64,000 nt of DNA. Source: Clostridia bacterium. GTDB lineage: Bacteria > Bacillota > Clostridia > Christensenellales > Aristaeellaceae. The stretch covers positions 1-64,000 of the forward strand of contig JAGBAV010000049.1 in the NCBI GenBank assembly GCA_017938795.1. Reading direction: 5' to 3'. Position 1 is the first letter of the stretch; each line of letters starts with the position of its first letter. Positions 8,444-16,089 of the stretch are shown here, piece after piece. The position numbers were made by a program, and so were the translations under genes. The notes below the pieces were generated by a model that was given only the letters and a program-made list of their open reading frames with translations, ran no database searches and was not told where the DNA came from.

Positions 8444-9481
8444 GTGCTGTATTCATGCAGACGATGGGCAATCTCTGTGATGACCATGCTCGCCGCCGCG
8501 CTGTGCCTCTGCGCGCTTGCGGTCTATATCGTCGATCCGTTCGAGCAGTACCGCGAGTCCTCCATTCTCCCGCTGTATGATCAGGAGAGCTACAACAACC
8601 CCGGCATCGCAAAGAACTATGCCTACGACGCGGTGATTCTGGGTACCTCGATGGTGGAGATGAGCCGCCCGTCGGTGATTGACGAGGCCTTCGGCGTGCG
8701 CAGCGTGAAGCTGCCCATGCGCGGCTCCCACACCGCGCAGATGGGCTGGCAGCTCGGGCATGTCCTTGAATCCCATGACCTGAAGCTCGCCATCCTCGCC
8801 GTGGACGCCTACAGCCTGATGGGCCCGCCGGACGACGACGAGGAGATCGTCGAATACCTGTGGAACAGCAATCCTCTGGACGACGTCAATTACCTCCTCA
8901 ACCGCGATGTGCTGACCGTGCGCATTCCGCGCATGCTGCGCAACGCCGGGCGCCCGCTTGACGCCAAGCGCGACGAGATGTACCAGTGGACGGACGTCAC
9001 CTTCAGCGCACAGAGCGTATACGACACCATCTCCGTCATGGAGCAGCAGGCGATGACCGACCCGGAATACCGCATTGAGCGCTCCACGGAGAACATCCAG
9101 CGTCATATCGCCGCGCACATCGCCGCGCACCCGGAGACGGAATTCTATATCTACATGCCGCCGTACTCTGTCGCCTACTGGTATCAGATCACGCGGCTTG
9201 GCCTCTCCGAGCAGCAGTTCCGCTCCCGCGAGCGCGTGTGCGAGCTGCTTCTGCAGTACCCGAATGTGAAGATCTTCGATTTCTCCTCCCGCGAGGAATG
9301 GATCACGGATCTTGACCAGTACTTTGACTACTCCCACCACAGCAGCGAAATCAGCGACAGGATCATGCGGGCCATGGCCGCGGGCGACGGGCGCGTGTAT
9401 ACCGTTGAGGACATGCGCGAGGGCTCCGGGCATATCCGCAGGATGACGGAGGCCTTTGCCGCTGAGTATGAACGCCGATAA
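8444..9481 (+). CDS. membrane-anchored SGNH-like protein, function unknown
   Basis: A 345-residue protein with one N-terminal membrane segment (about 9-30) and a large outside domain. The domain has an SGNH-like block I (VILGTSM, candidate nucleophile S69) and, near the C-terminus, DYSHH (about 294-298), which matches the Asp-x-x-His block V. This resembles DltD-like or AlgX-like cell-envelope esterases and transacylases, but the substrate is not known. The GTG start is chosen because AGGGAGGG lies 6-7 bases before it; an upstream ATG at 8405 in the same frame has no ribosome site. The gene is followed closely by the DUF3842 gene. Confidence 0.7.
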   Translation: MLYSCRRWAISVMTMLAAALCLCALAVYIVDPFEQYRESSILPLYDQESYNNPGIAKNYAYDAVILGTSMVEMSRPSVIDEAFGVRSVKLPMRGSHTAQMGWQLGHVLESHDLKLAILAVDAYSLMGPPDDDEEIVEYLWNSNPLDDVNYLLNRDVLTVRIPRMLRNAGRPLDAKRDEMYQWTDVTFSAQSVYDTISVMEQQAMTDPEYRIERSTENIQRHIAAHIAAHPETEFYIYMPPYSVAYWYQITRLGLSEQQFRSRERVCELLLQYPNVKIFDFSSREEWITDLDQYFDYSHHSSEISDRIMRAMAAGDGRVYTVEDMREGSGHIRRMTEAFAAEYERR

Positions 9482-9494
9482 CAGGAGGAACGAT

Positions 9495-9920
9495 ATGACC
9501 ATCGTCGTGCTGGACGGTCAGGGCGGCGGCATCGGCCGCGCGCTCGTGTCCGCGATTCTGCCGCAGCTGCCCGGGGACGCGCAGCTTCTCTGCGTGGGCA
9601 CCAACGCCATGGCGACCGCCGCCATGCTCAAGGCCGGCGCGCAGCGCGGCGCAACGGGTGAGAATTCCGTCCGCTGGGCGGCGGAGCACGCCGATGTGCT
9701 CGTATGCCCCATCGCCTTCGTGCTCAGGGACTCCATGATGGGCGAGGTCACGGGCAGCATGGCCGCAGCCGTGGGCGCGAGCCGCGCCGTGCGCATCCTT
9801 GTGCCGACGGAGCGCTGCGGCACGCATGTGGCCGGCGTGCAGGGCATGAGCATGCAGGCGCTCGTCGCCGACGCCGCCCGTCAGGCCGTGCAGGCCGCCG
9901 GGTCAGCCTGCGGGGATTGA
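9495..9920 (+). CDS. DUF3842 family protein
   Basis: A 141-residue protein I recognise as DUF3842, common in Clostridia. It begins MTIVVLDGQGGGIG, a Gly-rich beta-strand/loop like a Rossmann nucleotide-binding site, and later has PTERCGTHVAGV near residues 108-119. Function is not established. The ATG at 9495 follows a perfect AGGAGGA; 13 bases separate it from the preceding gene, so they are probably co-transcribed. Confidence 0.85.
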   Translation: MTIVVLDGQGGGIGRALVSAILPQLPGDAQLLCVGTNAMATAAMLKAGAQRGATGENSVRWAAEHADVLVCPIAFVLRDSMMGEVTGSMAAAVGASRAVRILVPTERCGTHVAGVQGMSMQALVADAARQAVQAAGSACGD

Positions 9921-9985
9921 CGCGCGCCGTTCTTTTCGTTTATAATACCGGATGGAAATATGAGGTTATCAGGAGGCTGATTGCT

Positions 9986-10429
9986 TTGATTATCGATCGC
10001 ATCGAAGAACAGGAACGCTATTATCCCCTCCATAAGGACATGGAGCTTGCTTTTGCCTTCCTTGCCGAGGCTGCCGATCTGGAGCCCGGCCGCTACGAGC
10101 TGGAGAATGGTCTCTTTGCCACTGTCTCCGAGGGCGACACCCGTCAGATTGACACCGTCGATCTGGAGGCGCACAGGAAGTATATCGACCTGCAGTACTG
10201 CATCTCCGGCGGCGAGCGCATGGCGTGGGCGCATATTCAGGAGCTCAACCCCGTCAGCGAGAACCCCGAGCATGACAATTACTTCTATACCGGACGGTCC
10301 ACCGCCGTCTCCATCCGCCCCGGGATGTTCTTTATTCTCTTCCCGAACGACGGCCACAAGGCGGGCTGCCACAATGAATTCCAGAAGCACTACCGCAAGG
10401 TGGTCGTGAAGATCCCCGTCGAAGCATAA
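9986..10429 (+). CDS. YhcH/YjgK/YiaL family protein
   Basis: A 147-residue cupin-like protein of the YhcH/YjgK/YiaL (EbgC-type) family, often found in sugar or sialic-acid catabolic operons, possibly as a sugar mutarotase or lyase-like enzyme. Family features are the HRKYIDLQYCISGGERM segment near residues 64-80 and the C-terminal PNDGHKAGCHNE with candidate metal-binding histidines. The start is a TTG at 9986 with AGGAGG nine bases upstream; the longer open frame upstream overlaps DUF3842 and is not expected to be translated. A terminator follows. Confidence 0.88.
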   Translation: MIIDRIEEQERYYPLHKDMELAFAFLAEAADLEPGRYELENGLFATVSEGDTRQIDTVDLEAHRKYIDLQYCISGGERMAWAHIQELNPVSENPEHDNYFYTGRSTAVSIRPGMFFILFPNDGHKAGCHNEFQKHYRKVVVKIPVEA

Positions 10430-10435
10430 CCACAG

Positions 10436-10470
10436 AAGCTGCAGGCTGCCATCCGCTCCTGCAGCTTTTT
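10436..10470 (+). terminator. intrinsic terminator after YhcH gene
   Basis: Stem AAGCTGCAGG (10436-10445) / CCTGCAGCTT (10458-10467) followed by Ts. Confidence 0.85.
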
Positions 10471-10535
10471 CAGACGCCGGGCAGAATGGCGCAAGGGCGC
10501 GCCGTGCAGCCCGGATCACAGCAAGGAGGTATATC

Positions 10536-11363
10536 ATGTACGATATCGCCGTCGTCGGCGCGGGCCCCGCGGGCTACAGCGCCGCCATACAGGCGCGCAA
10601 GCGCGGCAAGTCGGTCATCATCATCGGCCAGAATACCGGCTGGCTCAGCCGCGCGGAGCGGATTGACAACTACCCCGGCATGCCGGGCGTCTCCGGGCCG
10701 GAGATGCTGCGCGTGATGCAGGAGCAGGCGTCCGCCATGGGCGCAGAGGAACGCGAGGGTCTGGTGCATCAGATCATCCCGATGGGCGGGAGCTTCAGCC
10801 TCTCCCTCGGTGCCAATTTCGTGGAGGCGCGCAGGGTCATCCTCTGCACCGGCGCCAGACAGCCCCGCCTGCTCCCCGGCGAGGCGGAGTTCCTCGGCCG
10901 CGGCGTGAGCTACTGCGCCACATGCGACGGCAGATTCTACAAGGGCAAGCACATCGCCATCATTGCAAAGGGCGAAGAAGCCATCTATGACACGAATTAC
11001 CTTGCCGGTCTGTGCGCGAGGATCGACTTCTACGGCGTGCCCGACCCTGAGATTGACCCCCATATTATCGTGCACAGCGAGAAGGTCACCGCCATCACCG
11101 GCGAAGACCGGGCGCAGGCGCTCATCGCAGACGGCGAGGAGCGCAGGTACGACGGCGTGTTCATCTTCCGCGAGGCCATGGCGCTCTCCGCGCTGCTCAG
11201 CGGCATTGAGACGGAGGGCACATTCATCCGCGTCGACCGCAGGATGGCGACGTCCGTGCCGGGCGTCTTCGCCGCCGGGGACTGCACGGGCCTGCCGCTG
11301 CAGGTCGCAAAGGCCGTGGGCGAGGGCTGTGTCGCCGCGCTCAGCGCAGCGCAGGAGCTGTGA
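10536..11363 (+). CDS. thioredoxin-reductase-like flavoprotein lacking a normal NADPH site
   Basis: A 275-residue FAD protein of the thioredoxin reductase family. The FAD-binding GAGPAG is at residues 8-13, the redox pair C127-A-T-C130 is intact in SYCATCDG, and the second FAD motif GVFAAGDC is near the C-terminus. Against this, the NADPH-binding GGGDSA motif is replaced by AKGEEA (144-149) and the HRRxxxR motif is missing. The protein is also about 30 residues shorter than NADPH-dependent TrxB. In Clostridia, ferredoxin-dependent flavin thioredoxin reductases show such loss, so a non-NADPH electron donor is likely (inference). The ATG follows AAGGAGG. Confidence 0.85.
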   Translation: MYDIAVVGAGPAGYSAAIQARKRGKSVIIIGQNTGWLSRAERIDNYPGMPGVSGPEMLRVMQEQASAMGAEEREGLVHQIIPMGGSFSLSLGANFVEARRVILCTGARQPRLLPGEAEFLGRGVSYCATCDGRFYKGKHIAIIAKGEEAIYDTNYLAGLCARIDFYGVPDPEIDPHIIVHSEKVTAITGEDRAQALIADGEERRYDGVFIFREAMALSALLSGIETEGTFIRVDRRMATSVPGVFAAGDCTGLPLQVAKAVGEGCVAALSAAQEL

Positions 11364-11433
11364 TTTCCGTCGGTTTTCTCTCAGTAAAAATTCCCAAAAA
11401 ACATTGAATTCACAGGAAAATCAGCGCTTTCTC

Positions 11434-11463
11434 TTGTCAGCAAATTACCCTTTGTGATATAAT
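11434..11463 (+). promoter_or_regulatory. sigma-A promoter
   Basis: -35 TTGTCA (11434-11439), 18-base spacer, perfect -10 TATAAT (11458-11463), about 50 bases before the unrecognised gene at 11516. Confidence 0.75.
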
Positions 11464-11515
11464 CAATATGCAATTATGTTGAAATGAGGGTTGTTGCCGA
11501 GGGGAGTGAACTGAC

Positions 11516-11917
11516 GTGCGCACGATTGAGACAGGCCGCGCGATTGTGGATATCATCGCCTGGCCGGAGCATATCCCGTGGGAGGGCCGCTATCAGACGT
11601 CCAGCAGCATCGAGAAGGGCGTCTGCAAGCTGACGCTGTCGCCTGCCGTCTACCATGACGCAGCCAAGGCGAATACCGCCTACCGCCGCTTCGCGCAGAA
11701 GATCCGCCGCGAAGGGCTGGAGCCGCCGAATGTGATCTTCCGTCCGCTTGCCTCGCGCGCGTCAAGGAATGTCTTCTGCATCCTGACGACAAAGGAGTCC
11801 GTCTTCAATTCCGCCTGCGAGATCGGCAGGGTCTATGTCGTGGAATCCGGCATCGACGAGCGCCGCAGGCTCTGCGCCGTGCGCCTTGAGGACGGCCGTC
11901 AGCGGATGGATGCATAA
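11516..11917 (+). CDS. protein of unknown function (133 aa)
   Basis: I do not recognise this protein. It is 133 residues, soluble, basic in the middle (YRRFAQKIRREGLEPPNVIFRPL, about 57-79) and has no signal peptide or membrane segment. It starts with GTG at 11516, seven or so bases after GAGGGGAGTG, and has its own good promoter, so it is probably real. It ends 24 bases before the RsmF-like methyltransferase and may be co-transcribed with it. RNA or DNA binding is possible from the basic segment but is only a guess. Confidence 0.7.
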   Translation: MRTIETGRAIVDIIAWPEHIPWEGRYQTSSSIEKGVCKLTLSPAVYHDAAKANTAYRRFAQKIRREGLEPPNVIFRPLASRASRNVFCILTTKESVFNSACEIGRVYVVESGIDERRRLCAVRLEDGRQRMDA

Positions 11918-11941
11918 CCCCGACGCTGTATTGAGGAATCC

Positions 11942-13321
11942 ATGAGCCATACATTACCGGAAGCCTATGTTGCCCAGATGAAACGCCTGCTTGGTCAAGC
12001 AGGCTTTTTTGCGTACGAACGCGCGCTTGAGCAGCCCTATACCCGTGCGCTGCGCATCAATCTGCTGCGCTGCCCGGACGGCGTGCCGCCTTGCGCAATC
12101 GACGGCCTCGGCGATCCCGTCCCGTGGGCGAAGGGCGCGTACTTCATCGAGGGCGACGCCCGCCCCGGCCTGTCCCCGCTGCATGAGGGCGGGCTGTATT
12201 ACCTGCAGGAGCCCAGCGCCCTCTCCTCCGTCTCCGCGCTTAATCCTCAGCCCGGGGAGCGGATCCTCGATCTGTGCGCCGCGCCCGGCGGCAAGAGCAC
12301 GCAGATCGCCGCGCTGATGGGCGGTCAGGGTGTATTAGTCTGCAACGAGCCCGTCCCCTCCCGCGCGCAGATCCTCTCGCGCAATATCGAGCGCATGGGC
12401 GTGATCAACGCCATCGTCACCAGCGCTATGCCCGACCAGCTCTCCCCCCGCTTCCCCCGGTACTTTGACCGCATCATGGTGGACGCCCCCTGCTCAGGCG
12501 AGGGTATGTTCCGCCGGCAGCCGGAGGCGCGGGATGAATGGAGCGAGAACAGCCCGCGCGGCTGCGCCGACCGCCAGATGGATATCCTTGAAGAGGCGGC
12601 GAAGATGCTCGCCCCGGGCGGCGTGATGGTCTACTCCACCTGCACCTTCAACGACACGGAGAACGAGGGCGTGCTCGCGCGCTTCCTTGCGCTGCACCCG
12701 GAGTTCTCTCTGGAGCCCATCAGTCTGCCCGGCCTACCGGACGGCAGCAGGGGCTATATCCATCTCTATCCCCATGAAATCCGCGGCGAAGGGCATTTCG
12801 TCTCCCGCCTGCGTCTGTCCGACGACGTGCCGCCCGCGCCCACCTATGCCCCAAGCCTTGGGAAGAAGCCTGCGCGCGGCGCGGACAAGCCCCGGCGCGG
12901 GGCAAAGCCTGCGTCCATCCCCGACCTGCCGCCTGTGCTCGCGCCGGGCGTCGCGCTCGGAGATCTGTATGCTGCAGGCGACTGCCTCTGGGCGCTGCCG
13001 CAGGGCTTCCCGCAGGAGGATCTCCCCCGGCTTTCCGGGCTGCGCGTGCTGCGCACGGGCCTGCTCGCCGCCCATACCGAGGGCAAACGCACCGAGCCGG
13101 ATCACGCGCTGGCCATGGCGCTCACGCCGCATCAGGCCGCCTGCACGGCGGAGCTGACGCAGGAGCAGGCGCTCGCCTATCAGGCAGGCGAGGCGCTCGA
13201 CCTCGGCGAGCTGGAGAGCGGATACACGCTGCTGTGCTGTCAGGGCGTGCCGCTCGGCTTTGGCAAGCAGGCAGGCGGCGTGATGAAGAACCACTACCCG
13301 AAGGGGCTGCGCCGCCGGTAA
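11942..13321 (+). CDS. rsmF: NOL1/NOP2/Sun-family RNA m5C methyltransferase, RsmF-like
   Basis: A 459-residue SAM-dependent cytosine-C5 RNA methyltransferase. The SAM motif DLCAAPGGKS is at 110-119, and both catalytic cysteines are present: C184 in DAPCSGEGMF and C234 in STCTF. An Arg/Pro-rich linker (about 300-325) leads to a C-terminal domain of about 130 residues that fits the extra RNA-binding module of the RsmF/YebU group rather than RsmB. The target is thus probably 16S rRNA, but the exact cytosine is not deducible. A terminator follows. Confidence 0.9.
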   Translation: MSHTLPEAYVAQMKRLLGQAGFFAYERALEQPYTRALRINLLRCPDGVPPCAIDGLGDPVPWAKGAYFIEGDARPGLSPLHEGGLYYLQEPSALSSVSALNPQPGERILDLCAAPGGKSTQIAALMGGQGVLVCNEPVPSRAQILSRNIERMGVINAIVTSAMPDQLSPRFPRYFDRIMVDAPCSGEGMFRRQPEARDEWSENSPRGCADRQMDILEEAAKMLAPGGVMVYSTCTFNDTENEGVLARFLALHPEFSLEPISLPGLPDGSRGYIHLYPHEIRGEGHFVSRLRLSDDVPPAPTYAPSLGKKPARGADKPRRGAKPASIPDLPPVLAPGVALGDLYAAGDCLWALPQGFPQEDLPRLSGLRVLRTGLLAAHTEGKRTEPDHALAMALTPHQAACTAELTQEQALAYQAGEALDLGELESGYTLLCCQGVPLGFGKQAGGVMKNHYPKGLRRR

Positions 13322-13338
13322 ATCAACCCACCCGCAGG

Positions 13339-13373
13339 AGGAAGGGCCGCCGCCCTTCCTCTCTTTCTTTTTT
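13339..13373 (+). terminator. intrinsic terminator after RsmF-like gene
   Basis: Stem AGGAAGGGC (13339-13347) / GCCCTTCCT (13352-13360) followed by a T-rich run. Confidence 0.85.
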
Positions 13374-13483
13374 GGTGCGTATCTGCTCAGGATTTTCCGC
13401 CGCAGACAGCGCGCAAAGCCGCCCCCGGGGTTCCGTTTTCCTGCCTTATCGTGTATAATATGATTGGGAAGGAGTGTGCGCTG

Positions 13484-13645
13484 ATGAAGAGAATTATACG
13501 GGTTTTCCTGCTGACAGTAATCGGGCTGTCCGTCTTTTTCGGTGCGCTGCTCATATCAAGCGGCCTGCAGGCACACAGCGCCCGGATGACGGAAGCCGCC
13601 TCGCGGGATGCCGCCTTTGATCAGGCAGAAGGGAGCGCGCTGTAA
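13484..13645 (+). CDS. small single-span membrane protein (53 aa)
   Basis: A 53-residue open frame MKRIIRVFLLTVIGLSVFFG... with one hydrophobic segment (about 5-25) and a short polar tail. The ATG has GAAGGAG about eight bases upstream, and a TATAAT (13454-13459) lies 30 bases before it. No family recognised. It may be a small membrane peptide or an exported peptide; the 3' end lies 15 bases before the GNAT gene, so the two are probably one transcript. Confidence 0.55.
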   Translation: MKRIIRVFLLTVIGLSVFFGALLISSGLQAHSARMTEAASRDAAFDQAEGSAL

Positions 13646-13660
13646 GCGCGGAGCACATCC

Positions 13661-14257
13661 ATGTTTCAGCATAATATCTACGGGCTGTTCTCCATGCCGA
13701 CGCTGGAGACGCCGCGTCTCATTCTGCGCCGGATCACCATGAAGGACGCGCCCGCCGTATTCGAATACAGCCGCGATGAGGAAGTCGCGCGTCATGTGCT
13801 CTGGACGGCGCAGCGCCATATCAGCGAGGCGAAGGACTACTGCCGCTACATGATGCGCCGCTATAAGGCGGACGAACCCTCCAGCTGGGGCATCATCCTC
13901 AAGGAGACCAACACCCTTGTGGGTACCATCGGCTTCATGTCCTACAGCGAGGACAACAACAGCGTGGAGGTCGGCTATTCGCTCGCCCGCCCGCTGTGGA
14001 ACGGGGGATACATGACCGAGGCGCTCTCCCGCGTGATCGACTACGCCTTCGACGCGATGGAGATCAACCGCATCGAGGCCCAGCACGAGCTGTCCAACCC
14101 CGCTTCCGGGCGCGTGATGGAGAAATGCGGCATGACCCGCGAAGGCGTGCTGCGCCAGCGCCTGTTCAACAAGGGCAAGTACGTCGACGTCGCGCTCTAC
14201 GCGATCCTGCGCAGCGACCCAAGACCGGGAAAGAAAAAGGCTGGCCGCGTCTATTGA
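13661..14257 (+). CDS. GNAT acetyltransferase, RimJ/RimL type
   Basis: A 198-residue GNAT protein of the RimJ/RimL/SpeG-like group, which acetylates protein N-termini or small amines with acetyl-CoA. The LETPRLILRRIT entry strand is near residues 11-22, and the WNGGYMTEAL acetyl-CoA loop near 113-122. The NRIEAQHELSNPASGRVMEKCGM motif is near 136-158. The substrate is unknown. An internal in-frame ATG at 13694 is possible but has no ribosome site. It has a Lys/Arg-rich tail. Confidence 0.9.
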   Translation: MFQHNIYGLFSMPTLETPRLILRRITMKDAPAVFEYSRDEEVARHVLWTAQRHISEAKDYCRYMMRRYKADEPSSWGIILKETNTLVGTIGFMSYSEDNNSVEVGYSLARPLWNGGYMTEALSRVIDYAFDAMEINRIEAQHELSNPASGRVMEKCGMTREGVLRQRLFNKGKYVDVALYAILRSDPRPGKKKAGRVY

Positions 14258-14287
14258 CCAGCCTGACGGATAAAGAAGGGACCATTG

Positions 14288-15085
14288 ATGATCAGACTGA
14301 TTGCGTGCGATATGGACGGCACGCTTCTTGACAGCCGGAAGCGCCTGCCGCAGGACATCCTGCCCGTGCTGCGCGCGCTGAAGGAGCGCGGCGTACTCTT
14401 CGCCGTGGCCAGCGGGCGGCAGTATGCCGCGCTGCGGCGCGACCTCGAGGAGATCGCCGACGATATCCTCTTCATCTGCGAGAACGGCGCGCTGGTCATG
14501 CATCACGACAAGCGGCTGCTGATCGATCCGGTCGATCCCGCAGATCTGCCGCGCATCATCGGCGCGGTGCAGGGCATGGAGCGTGTGTATCCTGTGATCT
14601 GCTGCGCAGAGAAGGCCTATGTGCAGCGCGGCGCATCGGATTACTTCCTGCGCGAAACGCTGCCCTATTACCCCAGCTGCGAAATGGTGGACGATCTGCG
14701 GGCGAAGTGCGCAGAGGGCGACGTATGCAAGGTCGCCTTCTTTGACGAAGGGGACGCGCAGACGGGCGAATATCCCGCGCTGCAGGAGACGCTCGGCGGC
14801 AGGCTGGCGGTCATCCTCTCCGGCTCGCACTGGGTGGACGTGATGAAGCCCGGCGTACACAAGGGCAAAGCCATGGAGGGCCTGCAGCAGATGCTGGGCA
14901 TCGCGCCGGAGGAATGCATGGCCTTCGGCGACTATCTCAACGACTGCGAGCTGCTCGCCGCCGTCGGCGAGAGCTACGCGATGGCGAACGCCCACCCCGA
15001 CCTGAAGGCGATGGCAAAATACATCGCGCCGTCCAACGACGAGGACGGCGTGCTGCGCGTACTGAGAGAAAGGTTTTCGCTGTGA
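14288..15085 (+). CDS. Cof-type HAD-IIB phosphatase
   Basis: A 265-residue Cof-like sugar-phosphate or nucleotide phosphatase. Motif I is CDMDGTLLD near 6-14, motif II is the Ser of ASGR near 44-47, and motif IV is FGDYLNDCELL near 212-222. A C2B cap lies between motifs II and III (K of HKGKAM near 193). Its stop overlaps the GTG start of the RluA-family gene (GTGA), so the two are translationally coupled. Confidence 0.93.
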   Translation: MIRLIACDMDGTLLDSRKRLPQDILPVLRALKERGVLFAVASGRQYAALRRDLEEIADDILFICENGALVMHHDKRLLIDPVDPADLPRIIGAVQGMERVYPVICCAEKAYVQRGASDYFLRETLPYYPSCEMVDDLRAKCAEGDVCKVAFFDEGDAQTGEYPALQETLGGRLAVILSGSHWVDVMKPGVHKGKAMEGLQQMLGIAPEECMAFGDYLNDCELLAAVGESYAMANAHPDLKAMAKYIAPSNDEDGVLRVLRERFSL

Positions 15086-16056
15086 AGAGCTTTACGATTG
15101 ACCAGCAATGGGACGGGCGCAGGCTGACCCGCTTCCTGCAGAAGACGCTGCCCGCCGCAGGCGTGGGCATGATCCGCAAATTTCTGCGCACAGGGCGCGT
15201 CCGCGTGGACGGAAAACGCGGCGGAGAGGAGACCGTCCTCGCCATGGGCAGCGTTGTGGAGATCTACGTCGAGGACAGCCTCTTTGACGCGCCGCAGCGT
15301 GAGGACCCGTTCTATTCCAAAATCCATCCGAAGCTGACCATCCTCTACGAGGATGCGCATATCATGCTGCTGGACAAGCGCCCGGGACTGATCTGCCACC
15401 CCGACGAGGGCGAGAAGGTGCATACCCTGCTGACCTACGCGCAGGCCTATCTCTACCAGAAGGGCGAGTGGGATCCGCGCAGCGGCTTCGCGCCGGCGCT
15501 GTGCAACCGCATCGACCGGTTCACCGGCGGCATCGTCATCCTCGCCAAGACGGAGGAGGCGCTGCGCGCCATGGACGCAAAGCTGCGCACGCGCGAGGTG
15601 GAAAAATACTACCTGTGCATCGTGCACGGGAAGATGAAATACCCGGACGGCGAGCTGCGCCACTATCTGCTCAAGAAGCCGGACCAGAAAAAGGTCACCG
15701 TGCTGCGCAAAGCCGAGCCCGGCGCGAAGGAAGCGATCACATGGTATCAGGCGATTGACGAGGCGAAGGGGCTGACGCTGTGCGAATGCCTGCTGGGCAC
15801 GGGGCGCACGCATCAGATCCGCGCGCAGTTCGCCGCCATCAGCCATCCGCTGCTGGGCGATAATCAATACGGCAGCGCAAAGCAGAACGAAAAATACGGC
15901 CGGACAAACGGGCAGGCGCTCTGCGCCTACAGGCTGATCTTCCGCTTCGAGGGGGACGCCGGATGCCTGAGCGGCGTCAACGGCAGAGCCTTTCAGGTGA
16001 AGGACGTGCCCTTTGTCCGCGAGTATTTTCCGGACGTCGTCATCCCGCAGATCTGA
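15082..16056 (+). CDS. RluA-family pseudouridine synthase
   Basis: A 324-residue RluA/RluC/RluD-type RNA pseudouridine synthase. An S4 RNA-binding domain (about 11-70, with FLRTGRVRVDGKR) precedes the catalytic domain. The catalytic Asp is D145 in NRIDRFTGG; the usual HRLDxxTSG is changed at flanking positions, a variant seen in other Firmicutes. The GRTHQIRAQF motif near 250 is intact. The start is GTG at 15082 overlapping the Cof stop. Whether the target is 23S rRNA or another RNA is not clear. Confidence 0.92.
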   Translation: MKSFTIDQQWDGRRLTRFLQKTLPAAGVGMIRKFLRTGRVRVDGKRGGEETVLAMGSVVEIYVEDSLFDAPQREDPFYSKIHPKLTILYEDAHIMLLDKRPGLICHPDEGEKVHTLLTYAQAYLYQKGEWDPRSGFAPALCNRIDRFTGGIVILAKTEEALRAMDAKLRTREVEKYYLCIVHGKMKYPDGELRHYLLKKPDQKKVTVLRKAEPGAKEAITWYQAIDEAKGLTLCECLLGTGRTHQIRAQFAAISHPLLGDNQYGSAKQNEKYGRTNGQALCAYRLIFRFEGDAGCLSGVNGRAFQVKDVPFVREYFPDVVIPQI

Positions 16057-16089
16057 CCCTATCACATTTAAGGCCAAGGAGCTATGATC

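Noticed and set aside
9704..9985. Long upstream extension of the YhcH gene
   Set aside because: It overlaps DUF3842 in another frame; a TTG at 9986 with AGGAGG nine bases upstream gives the normal family length.
13996..14331. Plus-strand 111-aa frame inside the GNAT gene
   Set aside because: Frame-shifted shadow of the RimJ/RimL-type gene; Arg/Ala-rich translation without motifs.
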